64,000 nt of DNA from CAWARU01 sp963784575 (GCA_963784575.1 CAWARU010000001.1:1674001-1738000); one strand, 5' to 3'; shown: positions 10,033-19,439, numbered from the stretch's first letter. Made by a program: numbers and translations. The notes: generated from the sequence alone by a model not told the origin.

Positions 10033-10506
10033 TTGCATCAGACTGTGAAAATTTTGAAATTAAGTCAATGTCCCGAAGTAATAAGTCAGGCGACAAAATT
10101 GTGTTATAAAAGTTTAGTGCAACGCTGGTCACCTGAAAATTCATTAGAAAAAATAGAATCTTGGTTCAAGCATTGGCTGAATGATGACATCCCTCTTGCC
10201 TTTATTGCATTGCAAGATTCAAAAGTGGTAGGAATGTGTTCTTTGCAATTAGATGATGGTCTTCATTCAAATTTGATACCTTGGCTCGGAGATCTTTGTG
10301 TTGCAGAAGAGCATCAAAACCAAGGAATTGGCAAAAGTCTCGTTGAGGCCGTAAAGAAGAAGGCTAAAGAAGAAAAATTTGAGAAATTATACCTCTTTGC
10401 CCCCGATCCCAGTGTTCCGCCATATTATTCCCGGTTAGGATGGAAGGTAATTGATACCAACGTTTTTCATGGAAATCCCGTGACTGTTATGGAGATAAAT
10501 TTATGA
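10033..10506 (+). CDS. GNAT-family N-acetyltransferase, 157 aa
   Basis: The start is a TTG with AGGAG 9 bases upstream. The GNAT fold is evident: PLAFIALQDSKVVGMCSL (beta3-4), WLGDLCVAEEHQNQGIG for motif A with the acetyl-CoA loop (Q/R-x-x-G-x-G/A as QNQGIGKSL), and a late segment PPYYSRLGWKVI typical of motif B. The length is normal for the family. The enzyme would transfer an acetyl group from acetyl-CoA to an amine; the substrate cannot be read from the sequence. It appears monocistronic. Confidence 0.85.
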   Translation: MHQTVKILKLSQCPEVISQATKLCYKSLVQRWSPENSLEKIESWFKHWLNDDIPLAFIALQDSKVVGMCSLQLDDGLHSNLIPWLGDLCVAEEHQNQGIGKSLVEAVKKKAKEEKFEKLYLFAPDPSVPPYYSRLGWKVIDTNVFHGNPVTVMEINL

Positions 10507-10519
10507 TAAAACAGAAAAA

Positions 10520-10729
10520 ATGCTAATCCCGCCACAAAGGACAACCCCATCTCTGAGGACATTAGTATGCAATGATATTTTTGATTATAATGCGATTTGT
10601 AAAAATCTTGAATATATATTGCCCTCTAAAAATCCTATGAAAGATTGTAACCCTGAAACAGAAATAGGTTATGAAGCTTCTTCAGAGTTGGATATTTCTA
10701 AATCTGAAGTTCGCACAATTCAATTTTAA
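10520..10729 (+). CDS. Possible short ORF, 69 aa
   Basis: The frame opens 13 bases after the GNAT stop and has no Shine-Dalgarno site. The translation is non-repetitive (PSKNPMKDCNPETEIGYEAS) and no family is recognised. It could be a remnant or chance. I include it because it fills the gap between two real genes on the same strand. Confidence 0.25.
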   Translation: MLIPPQRTTPSLRTLVCNDIFDYNAICKNLEYILPSKNPMKDCNPETEIGYEASSELDISKSEVRTIQF

Positions 10730-10767
10730 ATATCATGGCAATTCACATTTATGTATATAGGTGACCA

Positions 10768-12099
10768 ATGTATGATAAAATTTCTGATAAAATATTTCAG
10801 GGTATAAATAGAGGTTTAATCGGAAATGCATTAGAATTTTTGGATACCCAATCCTTGAGTAGAATGGCGCAAACATCTAAAAAAAATAAAAAAATAATTT
10901 ATAGAACAAATTTATTAGCTGAACGAATTATAAAGAGATGTTTGACAAATAAATTAATATTAGATGGACAACATAAAACATACACCGATTTTTATATTTA
11001 TGTCCATAAGAATCTTTTGCGACATCTAATGGATAGAATAAAAGAAAAAGGAAAAATTAATGAACCTTTACCATTTTCGAGTAAATATTGGTTGGAATAT
11101 CCTTTGAATGTTGCTGTAAGATTAAACTTGGAATTGTTAGTTGATTGGTTGCTAGAAAAAATAAAAAGAGAAAGGGCCGAGAAAAATGGCCAAGAAAGCA
11201 AAGAGAACAAAGAATACGAAGATAGAAAACACAATATTGAGTTATCCTCTTTGTTGCATGCAGCTGTACATAGCAATAATATCAAAATTGCAAATTCCTT
11301 AATTTTAGCCGGTGCACAATTACATGACACGATACTTCCTAGCCATTGTTGTGTATTTGCAGGACCACGAATAAGAAATTCAGCATTAAGTTTGGCTGCC
11401 ACAAATGGTCATGAAGATATGGTTATTTTTCTATTAAAAGTTGGCTGCAATTCAAAATTTGTTTATATCGAAGTTGAAAAACAAGCAAAATCATATATTG
11501 TAACTAAACGTGAAATACCTTTCTTAACGGCTGTTAGAAAAAATAACTATTATTGCGCTAAAATTTTATTACAAGAAAACCCCAATTTGATGGTTGATTC
11601 TGATAGAAATTGGAGCATTTTTAATTTGATAGAAGCTGAGGAATCAGGTCCTTTTTTCAGTAATGAACGAACAACAATAATAAAACTTGCTACGTATTTA
11701 GATCCTGGAGCTGGAGTATTGCTTCTTTTTGCTCTCATAAAAAAAATATTTCAGCGGAATCTAGCAAAGCCAAAAAAACTTGAGTTAGCTGATTTTTATC
11801 TAAAGAAATTTCTATTCCATGGTGAAGAAAAACTAAAATTTCATTTATTTAACGATACTTTACTTGAAATACTTCAAGATCGATTTCCGTGTGAATTTGA
11901 ACCTGATGAAATAACACTTTTCTTGGAAATTCCCACATTGCAGAACATTAAACATCTGGGTACCTTGCGCATCATTGAAGAGGCTTTTTTAGAGGGAAAG
12001 AAATTTCCTAAAAATACAGGAAAAGCCAGTGAGTATCATGACAAGATTCAAAAATTAAGAAATGATTTTTCAAAAAAATCGACTTGTAGGATCATGTAG
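10768..12099 (+). CDS. F-box-like / ankyrin protein, 443 aa
   Basis: AGGTGA precedes the ATG. Residues ~15-40 (NALEFLDTQSLSRMAQTSKK) fit the F-box pattern, with hydrophobic Leu positions followed by (V/T)SK, usual at the N-terminus of F-box proteins that bind host Skp1. Ankyrin-type repeats follow at ~100-290, such as LLHAAVHSNNIKIANSLILA with GAQL, and ALSLAATNGHEDMVIFLLKV. The C-terminal 150 residues are helical. If the F-box is real, the protein could recruit a host SCF ubiquitin ligase to targets bound by the ankyrins, as known for Legionella AnkB. The ankyrin call is firm; the F-box call is moderate. Confidence 0.75.
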   Translation: MYDKISDKIFQGINRGLIGNALEFLDTQSLSRMAQTSKKNKKIIYRTNLLAERIIKRCLTNKLILDGQHKTYTDFYIYVHKNLLRHLMDRIKEKGKINEPLPFSSKYWLEYPLNVAVRLNLELLVDWLLEKIKRERAEKNGQESKENKEYEDRKHNIELSSLLHAAVHSNNIKIANSLILAGAQLHDTILPSHCCVFAGPRIRNSALSLAATNGHEDMVIFLLKVGCNSKFVYIEVEKQAKSYIVTKREIPFLTAVRKNNYYCAKILLQENPNLMVDSDRNWSIFNLIEAEESGPFFSNERTTIIKLATYLDPGAGVLLLFALIKKIFQRNLAKPKKLELADFYLKKFLFHGEEKLKFHLFNDTLLEILQDRFPCEFEPDEITLFLEIPTLQNIKHLGTLRIIEEAFLEGKKFPKNTGKASEYHDKIQKLRNDFSKKSTCRIM

Positions 12100-12160
12100 G
12101 GCGAAAATAATTGTAAAAGAGGTCGTACTTGCAAGTCGAATCCGCGCCATATATTCACCT

Positions 12161-12194
12161 GATAGGTGTAATAACCCCAGTAATTACACCTATC
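12161..12194. terminator. Hairpin between convergent genes
   Basis: GATAGGTGTAAT and ATTACACCTATC form a perfect 12-bp stem with a 10-base loop. It lies between the stop of the F-box/ankyrin gene and the stop of the convergent antitoxin gene. There is no T-run, so termination is plausible but unproven. Confidence 0.5.
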
Positions 12195-12205
12195 TCTAGA
12201 TTTAA

Positions 12206-12552
12206 TTAAATATCAGCCAAGTGATTGAAAGTATCCGGATATTTTCGTACCATCAATATCAATGCTGCAGCTTGGTCATTTGGAATTGTTTTTCCTTGCT
12301 CCCATTTTTCTAGAGTCCGTCGTTGAACCCGCAGTCGCATAGCAAATACTGAACGTGATAGATTAAGTCGTTCACGGGTATCACGTATCAAATCAGCATC
12401 AATCTTTGGTTGAGGTTTCCTTTCAAAGAATGAGTGCATAAGGTAATTTTGCCTTTTTTATATATTTCAATATCTTTAGCACCTTGTTGAAGCTTTTTAA
12501 TTAAGCTTTTTCTAAGAATTGTAGGTCCAGATCCTTTCATTCTCTTCGTCAT
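12206..12552 (-). pseudogene. HigA-type antitoxin (XRE HTH), N-terminal frameshift
   Basis: The C-terminal 77 residues form an HTH domain with LNLSRSVFAMRLRVQRRTLE then KWEQGKTIPNDQAA, the pattern of HigA/RelB-linked XRE antitoxins that bind their own operator. Upstream, from an ATG at 12552 with GGAGG close by, another frame reads MTKRMKGSGPTILRK through GKITLCTHS, the usual N-terminal arm of this family. The two frames join near 12432 if one missing base is restored. The short ORF starting at 12439 has no ribosome site, so the gene looks broken by a -1 shift. It lies directly downstream of a decayed toxin gene. Confidence 0.7.
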
Positions 12553-12660
12553 AGAGCCTCCTCTGTTTTGTGGACTTCTATGACCTCCTTGTTTTCCTTG
12601 CTACACTAAACGGCCTCCTTGCCTTTCTAAATACTCAATTTCTTGAGCGCTATATTATTT

Positions 12661-12930
12661 TTACCATTTCTCTATCATTTGTTTAAGAATCTTTTTTTCA
12701 TCATTAGACAGATCCTTTACTTCATTTTTTGCATAGATAGTCATTAAATAAATTTGTCCATCAGATCTCTACCAATAATAAATAACCCTGACACCACCTC
12801 GTTTACCTTTGTTTCCTAAGGACCATCGAACTTTACGTAATCCACTCGTCCCCTGAATAAGATCACCAACAATCGTACAAACGGGACGGGTCTACCATAG
12901 GATTTTGCAGTTGGCTAAAGAATTCCATAC
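12661..12930 (-). pseudogene. Decayed HigB/RelE-family toxin
   Basis: Minus-strand translation gives VGDLIQGTSGLRKVRWSLG and KRGGVRVIYYW, then an in-frame TAG, then SDGQIYLMTIYAKNEVKDLS to a stop at 12661. This is the conserved core of RelE/HigB mRNA-cleaving toxins. The stop after YYW and a broken N-terminus mean it cannot make an intact toxin. Toxin before antitoxin is the usual HigBA order. Confidence 0.75.
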
Positions 12931-13044
12931 ATGACACCATCGATTTACACTGGCAAATCTTGATTAAGTGAATCAATTGCTGGTACTGAGAAGGCGAATT
13001 CCTTATAATTTCATATCTTGAACTTTTGAGGAATAGGAAATATT

Positions 13045-13650
13045 ATGGCAGCAGAAATAGAGGTAGGTCTATATAATCAAGATAACGAAAGAATAGCTAC
13101 GATAGAACAGATGTTTTTAAGAAGACAACAGGGAGCACGACTATTCCTTACTGAACGATGGATGATTAAGGCAACAAAATATGATGAAGATAATCCACAG
13201 ATAAAACTTAAGTTAGAAGAAAATCTTGAAAAAGCTAAAAGGGAAAAGTTAAGTATAGCCACGGTAGAACATTTCGAGGGAACACTCAAAATTCGTGACG
13301 ATCGTGGGAGATTGGATCGTATTAAAAAGGAATCAGTTTACATCGAAAAGATGCTAGATTTTAGTGATAACAAAGAATGGAGAAAATGGAAATGCTCAGA
13401 GCATCGAGAACAAATTGTTAATTGGATGATGGATAATGATTATGATAGTCAGGCTTTGCATATATGTATGGAGCAATTTGAAATAGCTGGTAACATGGGC
13501 ATAAAAGACGCGCAAGCATTCATGGGGAAAAGTGGAAATTTATACATTCCATTATATTTTTTCGATATTAATACTAATAACTATCCTACTCAGGAGCTTC
13601 TTGATATTGCTGAAGGGATTAAAAAGTTGCTAGCCGACCTAGCCAGCTGA
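13045..13650 (+). CDS. Hypothetical protein, 201 aa
   Basis: AGGA lies 6 bases before the ATG. The protein is soluble, helical and charged, with a possible coiled-coil stretch around residues 50-90 (KLKLEENLEKAKREKL) and a C-terminal part (ALHICMEQFEIAGNMGIKDA) faintly like a single Sel1/TPR helix pair. No signal peptide or known motif is seen. It stands alone between the toxin-antitoxin remnant and a transposase fragment. Confidence 0.5.
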   Translation: MAAEIEVGLYNQDNERIATIEQMFLRRQQGARLFLTERWMIKATKYDEDNPQIKLKLEENLEKAKREKLSIATVEHFEGTLKIRDDRGRLDRIKKESVYIEKMLDFSDNKEWRKWKCSEHREQIVNWMMDNDYDSQALHICMEQFEIAGNMGIKDAQAFMGKSGNLYIPLYFFDINTNNYPTQELLDIAEGIKKLLADLAS

Positions 13651-13758
13651 GAAATGTCATCTTGGTCCTCAAAATCGACTGAGGCATTATGATTTAAACG
13701 ATTTTAAAAATATATCTATTAACACATCATGTCTATGACAAAATTGATAGTATTAATA

Positions 13759-14002
13759 GCTCTAAAGGCTAAGCCTATAAAAAAACTACGAAGACACAAG
13801 AAATTTAAGCGTTATCAGAGACCAATTCCTGGCAATCGGAATACAAATGGATACTTGTAAAATTGCCCCAGGAATATATCAGTATACGTCTGTTGATGAT
13901 TGTCCTCGTTGGCGTGTATTGGAAATTTATAGAAGAAGAACAGCAGCAAATACTTTAAAATTTCTTGATAAAATCATTGAAGAATTTCCTTTCCCTATTC
14001 AA
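13759..14002 (+). pseudogene. Fragment of an IS481-type transposase (rve/DDE domain)
   Basis: The translation reads KAKPIKKLRRHKKFKRYQRP to GNR, then after one extra base MDTCKIAPGIYQYTSVDDCP, RWRVLEIYRRRTAANTLKFL and FPFPIQ. This matches the start of the integrase core of IS481-family transposases, which begins with the first catalytic Asp (MDTC) and the V/IDDC motif. The remaining catalytic residues are missing and no terminal repeats are visible. It is a dead remnant. Confidence 0.75.
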
Positions 14003-14012
14003 ATTCTTCTAA

Positions 14013-14147
14013 GGATTTCATTTTGAATTAGCAACTGACATAGCTGCTAATCCTAATAAAAAAGTTCTAATGCCGCTGACCCATTTTGGTACTATGATCA
14101 AACAATTTTTATTTTCTGCGGAATTATTGATCTATCCTCCTAGATGA
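14013..14147 (+). pseudogene. Short coding-like remnant downstream of the transposase fragment
   Basis: An open stretch reads FHFELATDIAANPNKKVLMP and onward to a TGA at 14147. It does not continue the transposase domain. It may be the tail of another gene brought together by rearrangement. No family is recognised. 14148-14260 is featureless. Confidence 0.25.
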
Positions 14148-14260
14148 CTGTATCAGGTTTATTTATATTGACTTATGCACTTCAATTTGATTTTTTGAAG
14201 CACCATTTAACATTAGAATAACTTTAACAAGTTTTTCAAGTGAGAGACTAGATATTCTAG

Positions 14261-15925
14261 CTAAGTAGAACGAAACTTCTTTGCGGGTGTCTGAATTTCT
14301 TGGTATCGCTTTATCAATTTATCTACACTTTCGAGTGCGTGTTTAACAGTGGGACGTATGCTAGGGTCTTCATTCCTCATAGCATCTACTAAATCTGTGA
14401 AATCTTTTATCAGCTCTGGATCTTTGATCAGCTCTGGATTGGTTTTAAAATCAGTTTTTAATAGCCTGAGAACTCTATTTAAAGTCTCTCCCATAGCATA
14501 TACATCCGAGGCTTTAGAGAACGTACCGGATGACGTAATTTCAGGAGCCTGAAAAAGGTAGGTAGCTCTCTGTTCTCGTACGATCGTATCATGACCTTCC
14601 TCTAACTTTAACGACATACCAAAATCAATAGGTACAATAGTGGGGGGAGTAGCATTTTGTAGATAAATCAGATTGCTCGGTTTTATATCACCATGAATAA
14701 TATTATTGTCATGGAGTTTTTGCAAACCCACCAATGCCCCGCGAGCAATATCAAAACATTCTTTTACATCCTTGACCTTGAGATCTGGTTTTCTCATTGA
14801 AAGATGATCTTGGAGTTCATAACCTTCTAACAAAACTTGTATAGAATAGAATTTTTGTTTATCTTTGCTAGGTCTTTCTGCTTCTCCTCTTTGTAAACCA
14901 ACCTCATAAGCAATCTTTGCTTCAGGCTTTACATGTTTGCTGTCTTCTGCAAGTTTTTTTTCAATTCCATCTATGTCAATTTGAAGTGCAGCGATTTCTT
15001 GTTGCAATTGTGGCTTCAATTCCGGAGTTACCGTTTCTAATTGTAGTTTCTTCTTGTTTAATTCTTCTTTTTTGGACAATAAATCACCGATGTTAAATTT
15101 TTGAATCTTTATAGCAACCCATGCGCCATCACTCAATCTTTGGCCAAGTTTGACAACGCCATATCCCCCTTCACCTACGGTGTATGGTTGTCCTCTGAAA
15201 AGTGCAATAGCTTCTCCAGTTTTGTCTACAATGACTGAGAACTCGAGCTCCTGCTTTTTTTCGAATTCCGTTGGCAACTTTCCTTGTTCGAATTCTTTGG
15301 GCAATCTGTCACCAGGTTCTCCTTCCAATACTCTGCGAATTTTGACTATCTCTTTGTTTTGACTGATGGCTTCTAGTACCGCTTTTCTTTCTGCAGCTGT
15401 CAAAAGGTAACCTTGAGAATCTACTATATCGCTTGGAAGCATATTTATTTCTTGTAATTTTTCTTGTAATCTTTTTGGAAATGTTTTGCTGGGAGCAGAA
15501 AGCGCCATAAATAATACGGGACGGGGTTGTGGATTCTGTACAGCCTGTTCAGTTGGTTTAGCAAGTACACCTGCTAAAGTGGGATCAGCTGCTACAGATG
15601 GTTTTGCTTGATCATTTTCTTTTGGTTTATCAGGTTGTACGAGGTCATTCCCTGCTGTTGCCAGAGCAGGTAGGACAGGTAGATCTATCGAAATTGCATC
15701 CGCAGCTTTCCGTGTGCCAGTCGTGACTGCAGCTTGGTCTACAAGTCTAGAACTCTTCTCAACAACTTGAACACTTAGCTGTTCAGGAGCATTGCCAGCA
15801 TCATTCGGAACCAATGCCACTTCAAACTCGGCAGCGACTTCAGTAGCTTCAGGATTGTTAACTGTCATTACGCCTGTGGCTTGTTTAATCGTTTTTGTTG
15901 GCAAATCTTGTGGCTGTTGAGACAT
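14261..15925 (-). CDS. Eukaryotic-like Ser/Thr protein kinase, 554 aa
   Basis: AGGGGGTGA precedes the ATG at 15925. Residues 1-~220 are Pro/Ala-rich and non-catalytic. The kinase domain spans ~240-540: glycine loop GEGGYGVV, VAIKI with the ATP-binding Lys, catalytic loop IIHGDIKPSN, metal-binding IDFG, and QAPE in the activation segment. The Arg of HRD is replaced by Gly (HGD), making it a non-RD kinase, but Lys, Asp, Asn and DFG are all present, so activity is likely. A ~75-residue coiled insertion follows VAIK (LNKKKLQLETVTPELKPQLQ). An in-frame ELIKDP repeat occurs near the end, and the C-terminus is PAKKFRST. It is probably a host-directed kinase; that is inference. Confidence 0.9.
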   Translation of the reverse strand: MSQQPQDLPTKTIKQATGVMTVNNPEATEVAAEFEVALVPNDAGNAPEQLSVQVVEKSSRLVDQAAVTTGTRKAADAISIDLPVLPALATAGNDLVQPDKPKENDQAKPSVAADPTLAGVLAKPTEQAVQNPQPRPVLFMALSAPSKTFPKRLQEKLQEINMLPSDIVDSQGYLLTAAERKAVLEAISQNKEIVKIRRVLEGEPGDRLPKEFEQGKLPTEFEKKQELEFSVIVDKTGEAIALFRGQPYTVGEGGYGVVKLGQRLSDGAWVAIKIQKFNIGDLLSKKEELNKKKLQLETVTPELKPQLQQEIAALQIDIDGIEKKLAEDSKHVKPEAKIAYEVGLQRGEAERPSKDKQKFYSIQVLLEGYELQDHLSMRKPDLKVKDVKECFDIARGALVGLQKLHDNNIIHGDIKPSNLIYLQNATPPTIVPIDFGMSLKLEEGHDTIVREQRATYLFQAPEITSSGTFSKASDVYAMGETLNRVLRLLKTDFKTNPELIKDPELIKDFTDLVDAMRNEDPSIRPTVKHALESVDKLIKRYQEIQTPAKKFRST

Positions 15926-16293
15926 AAATCACCCCCTAAATTAATAATTAATTATTGGGTAATAAATCAATTAGAGGGCAATTATCTTTGAATAGTTCAA
16001 TGTAAAAGTATATTCAATGAAGCTTTTTTAGGTGTTGTATATACTTATTACATCTATACCTAATGGGTTAACCAAGTTAGAATATCAAAATCCAATCCCT
16101 GCACACCGGGAGAGTTTTCAATTTTAAGCTTATATCGTTTGAATTGGGTGGTCATGATTCCACTTGGCACACTCTGTACGACCAGTTCACTTCTGACACC
16201 CGATTGCCTGCTTACTTACATGAAGTAAGTTAATTTTATAGATAAAAATAGACGCATGTCTCAATTTATTGATTACATAATAATAAATAATTA

Positions 16294-16321
16294 TTGACAT
16301 TCGATAATTTTTTATTAAAAT
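16294..16321 (+). promoter_or_regulatory. Sigma-70-type promoter for the DUF2975/XRE pair
   Basis: TTGACA (16294-16299), a 16-base spacer and TAAAAT (16316-16321) lie about 32 bases upstream of the DUF2975 start. The match to consensus is strong for this AT-rich region. The rest of 15926-16293 shows no gene. Confidence 0.55.
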
Positions 16322-16352
16322 AGAATTAACATAACCTTTCAGGAGATTGACA

Positions 16353-16907
16353 ATGGAAACCTCACTCGTATCTAAAAAAATTAAAAGATTAAGTTATTTT
16401 TTGAGCATATTGTTCATGATTGCTCTGATTGTCTTCCCTATTCTAGTTGTGTGGTTTTGGATAGGAAAACTTCCTGTTCCGAATGGATATTTTTCAGTAA
16501 CATCGCGCTTACCAGTTGATGTGGACCTCAACACGCTGCGGCTGCAACTACGGCTCTATGCCTGTTTAGTGGATATGATACCTGCGGTAATCAGCATGAT
16601 GAGTTTCTATTATTTAAGTAAATTATTCTCATTATATGCTCAGAATATTATTTTCTCTCTTGAAAATGTTCTTTGCATCCGGAAACTTGGTTTTTTTCTA
16701 CTCTACCAAGTCGCAGCTAATATTTTAATTCAACCCATCATGAGTATCATTCTTACTTTTGACGCAAAAGAAGGCGAACATCTGATAGGTATTGGTATCG
16801 GAGGGGATGAATTTTCTTCACTAATCATAGGAGGAGCTGTCATCGTGGCATCTTGGATTATGGAGGAAGCCAGAAAATTAGAAGAAGAAAGAGCTTTGGT
16901 AATATGA
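16353..16907 (+). CDS. DUF2975 membrane protein
   Basis: The start is the ATG at 16353, 7 bases after AGGAG. There are four hydrophobic segments (~15-40, ~70-95, ~110-135, ~150-165), with the family-type layout of a first helix, a periplasmic loop containing GYFSV, then three helices. The tail is charged (EEARKLEEERALVI). In other bacteria DUF2975 proteins are encoded next to a small YozG-like XRE regulator, exactly as here (16985-17251). The function is unknown; the pair is thought of as a membrane sensor with a regulator. Confidence 0.8.
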   Translation: METSLVSKKIKRLSYFLSILFMIALIVFPILVVWFWIGKLPVPNGYFSVTSRLPVDVDLNTLRLQLRLYACLVDMIPAVISMMSFYYLSKLFSLYAQNIIFSLENVLCIRKLGFFLLYQVAANILIQPIMSIILTFDAKEGEHLIGIGIGGDEFSSLIIGGAVIVASWIMEEARKLEEERALVI

Positions 16908-16984
16908 AATATAAGGATCTAATAAAGATCAGGATAAAAATACAAAGGGATTGAGACAGCCGCACAGCAATTCTGGAGAGAAAA

Positions 16985-17251
16985 ATGGGAATCATTATTA
17001 ATATTGACGTAATGCTCGCAAAAAGAAAGATGCGATCTAATGAACTTGCAAAATTGATTGGCATTACAGAGCAAAATCTTTCAATACTAAAAACCGGGAA
17101 AGCTAAAGCGATTCGATTATCGACGCTTGAAGCATTATGCAAGCACTTAAAATGTAAACCGGGGGATATCTTAGAATATGATGAATCCTCTGATGAACCT
17201 CCTGACGAAGAAACCAGCTTGCTTTTGCAAAGAGCAGAATATCAGATTTGA
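16985..17251 (+). CDS. YozG-like XRE-family regulator, 88 aa
   Basis: GGAG lies 6 bases before the ATG. The HTH region runs MLAKRKMRSNELAKLIGITE to LSTLEALCKHLKCKPGDILE, the HTH_26 (Cro/CI, YozG) pattern including the closing KPGDILEY. An acidic tail follows. It is 77 bases downstream of the DUF2975 gene and probably co-transcribed. It likely binds its own promoter region. Confidence 0.85.
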   Translation: MGIIINIDVMLAKRKMRSNELAKLIGITEQNLSILKTGKAKAIRLSTLEALCKHLKCKPGDILEYDESSDEPPDEETSLLLQRAEYQI

Positions 17252-17309
17252 ATAAATAAAATTGTAAATTTGTGCATTTGTACTTAATTTGTACTTAAGG
17301 AGAATAATT

Positions 17310-19439
17310 ATGTCCGAATTATCAACAAAATTAGTCTTAACTTCTCGAATTGCATCTGATGATGAAGCTCGGATGGCGCAATCCGATGAATTTAAGGAGC
17401 CCAATTCCTCTGTAGAAACCATTATCGAAATTAAAGAATCGACCGAACGAGCACAAGCACGAGCACGAGCACAACGTGTAGAACAGCCCACAACAAAATC
17501 TGAGCACTCAAATTCTTCCATTCCCAGCCGACTTGAAAAAATTGGATCAACATTAAAAGGCGGATTTTCGTATCTCAAAAATAGCTGCGTATCAGCAGGG
17601 GAATATGTTTGGAGATCTACGCCCATATATGGGCGCATTTTTTTTAGAAAAATGCGCATATTAGTTATTGATGGATCTATTGGCGGCAGCGTCATATATG
17701 TATTCTATCAATATCCTCCTTCATTGGGTCTAGCTTTTGTCAGCCAATCTTTGATTGGACCCCTCCTATCGCCACGCATCCCAGCACTGATACGTTCTGC
17801 GGTATTTTTCGTCCCGGAGTGCCTCTTGAGCACTAATCTCAAAAATGTTTGGAAAGCGGAAGTTTTTTTAGAAAAGCTCTATGAAATCAGGGATCAAAAG
17901 ACAGGACAACATAATCCAGAGGTCATAGAAGTATTAACTACTGAATTGGAACGTTCCCTTGAAATGTACAATGGATTTTCTGATCTCATGGGATCGTCAC
18001 CTCCCTGGTTACACAATCTAATTCAGAAGCAGATACCTTTATTATTTAATTTTCCTATCAACAGCACGACAGAACTTTCCTATCGGTTGTCTGATGCAAA
18101 AAGAAAAGATAAAATAGATACTATGCTCAATAATTTCACCAATAAATGTCTGGCACACTTTGATGTGAAACCCAAAGATCTTCTTATTAAGCACTGCCGC
18201 AATATTTTAAGCAGAATCATTCCTCTTCAAGGCTATCATTTTGAGCACCGTCTGCCTGCTGTGCAGTTGAACGGCCCCATGGGAATTGGCAAAACGCACA
18301 TTGTAAAAATGCTCGCTGAAATGTTTGAATTACCAATTTGCATCATTATTTTTAAAGAAAAGGGCTTGGAAATCATTTCAGGGTCTAAATCCATCACCAA
18401 CGATGAATCTCCAACACCCAGTATCATCTTAAAAACGATTACCGACACCTACAACAATCCCAAAAAAATTGATTATCTGATTGTATTCATGGACGAAATA
18501 GACAAAATGATCGGCAAAGATCCAGAAAAAAGAACAGAAAAGGAAAAGCAAATGATCACTTTTCTGCATCAGTTTTTAGATTCCAGCACTACCGTTTGGA
18601 ACGATGACGGCTATAACCTCAAATACAACGTCAGGAATGTTATCATTTTCTTTGGCACGAATAGTGAATGCTTCAAAAATGATAAAGCATTGGAAAATGA
18701 GCGCATAATTCTCATTGACATGCCAAAACTGGATTTGACGGGAAAGGTGCAGATTTTAAAAATAAAACTAGAAGACGATTTTCTTTCCAAGATATATGCA
18801 TCTAAAGAAGAAAATGAAAGAATCGTTGGGGTCAAAAAACTATTGATGCGGTACCTCATGCAGGATAAGATTCAGCAAATTGCAGCGAGTGACAAAGACG
18901 ATGGAGCCAGAATCGCAATACGACGGATGGATGACTGCATCAAAAATCGCATGTCTTATGAGGAATGCACCATCATTTCAACAAAGCAGCATCGTAATGT
19001 TGATTCGGAATTTCCAGCTATCCGGAAATTAAAAGAAGATCGCAGTGTCAAAAACGGCATCCTCAAGAATAAGCATTATATTGAAACACCGTTTAAATGG
19101 CAGGACTCCAATAGCATTATCGATATCATTGAATTAATATTGCACAAATTGGCTATTTTTGAAGCTGTTGCTTTTGAAGGTGATGAAGAAGAGATCTTAC
19201 CAATGATGCCAATGATGCCAATGATGCCAAGAAGTCTTGCGCCCTCACTTGGACTGAATGAAGAAACACCCCAATTAAGAACGACGCTCACACCTCATTT
19301 TGATCAAAAAATTAATCAGAAAAAAAAGGCGGAGCAACGAGAAAAAATGGAGAAAATAGCAAAATTAGCAGAATCCTCTAAATTTAAAAGCATTAAAGCT
19401 AAAACCACACCTCGTATCCACTATCAACAAAGGAGCTAA
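17310..19439 (+). CDS. Large AAA+ ATPase with membrane segment, 709 aa
   Basis: The ATG at 17310 has AAGGAG 7 bases upstream; the longer TTG frame overlaps the ribosome site. An Arg/Ala-rich N-terminus (RAQARARAQR) is followed by hydrophobic segments at ~115-175. The ATPase core has Walker A GPMGIGKT (~325), Walker B VFMDEID (~392) and sensor-1 FFGTN (~447). A tandem PMMPMMPMMP occurs near 635, and the tail is Lys/Glu-rich. The core resembles Clp/FtsH-like AAA+ modules, but no protease or partner domain is seen. Membrane anchoring and the unusual ends suggest a lineage-specific protein; its substrate is unknown. Confidence 0.75.
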   Translation: MSELSTKLVLTSRIASDDEARMAQSDEFKEPNSSVETIIEIKESTERAQARARAQRVEQPTTKSEHSNSSIPSRLEKIGSTLKGGFSYLKNSCVSAGEYVWRSTPIYGRIFFRKMRILVIDGSIGGSVIYVFYQYPPSLGLAFVSQSLIGPLLSPRIPALIRSAVFFVPECLLSTNLKNVWKAEVFLEKLYEIRDQKTGQHNPEVIEVLTTELERSLEMYNGFSDLMGSSPPWLHNLIQKQIPLLFNFPINSTTELSYRLSDAKRKDKIDTMLNNFTNKCLAHFDVKPKDLLIKHCRNILSRIIPLQGYHFEHRLPAVQLNGPMGIGKTHIVKMLAEMFELPICIIIFKEKGLEIISGSKSITNDESPTPSIILKTITDTYNNPKKIDYLIVFMDEIDKMIGKDPEKRTEKEKQMITFLHQFLDSSTTVWNDDGYNLKYNVRNVIIFFGTNSECFKNDKALENERIILIDMPKLDLTGKVQILKIKLEDDFLSKIYASKEENERIVGVKKLLMRYLMQDKIQQIAASDKDDGARIAIRRMDDCIKNRMSYEECTIISTKQHRNVDSEFPAIRKLKEDRSVKNGILKNKHYIETPFKWQDSNSIIDIIELILHKLAIFEAVAFEGDEEEILPMMPMMPMMPRSLAPSLGLNEETPQLRTTLTPHFDQKINQKKKAEQREKMEKIAKLAESSKFKSIKAKTTPRIHYQQRS

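Noticed and set aside
12121..12150. tRNA-like 3' end (CAAGTCGAATCCGCGCCA)
   Set aside because: The T arm is one base short and no acceptor, D or anticodon arm can be built upstream; it could be an old attachment scar but nothing supports that.
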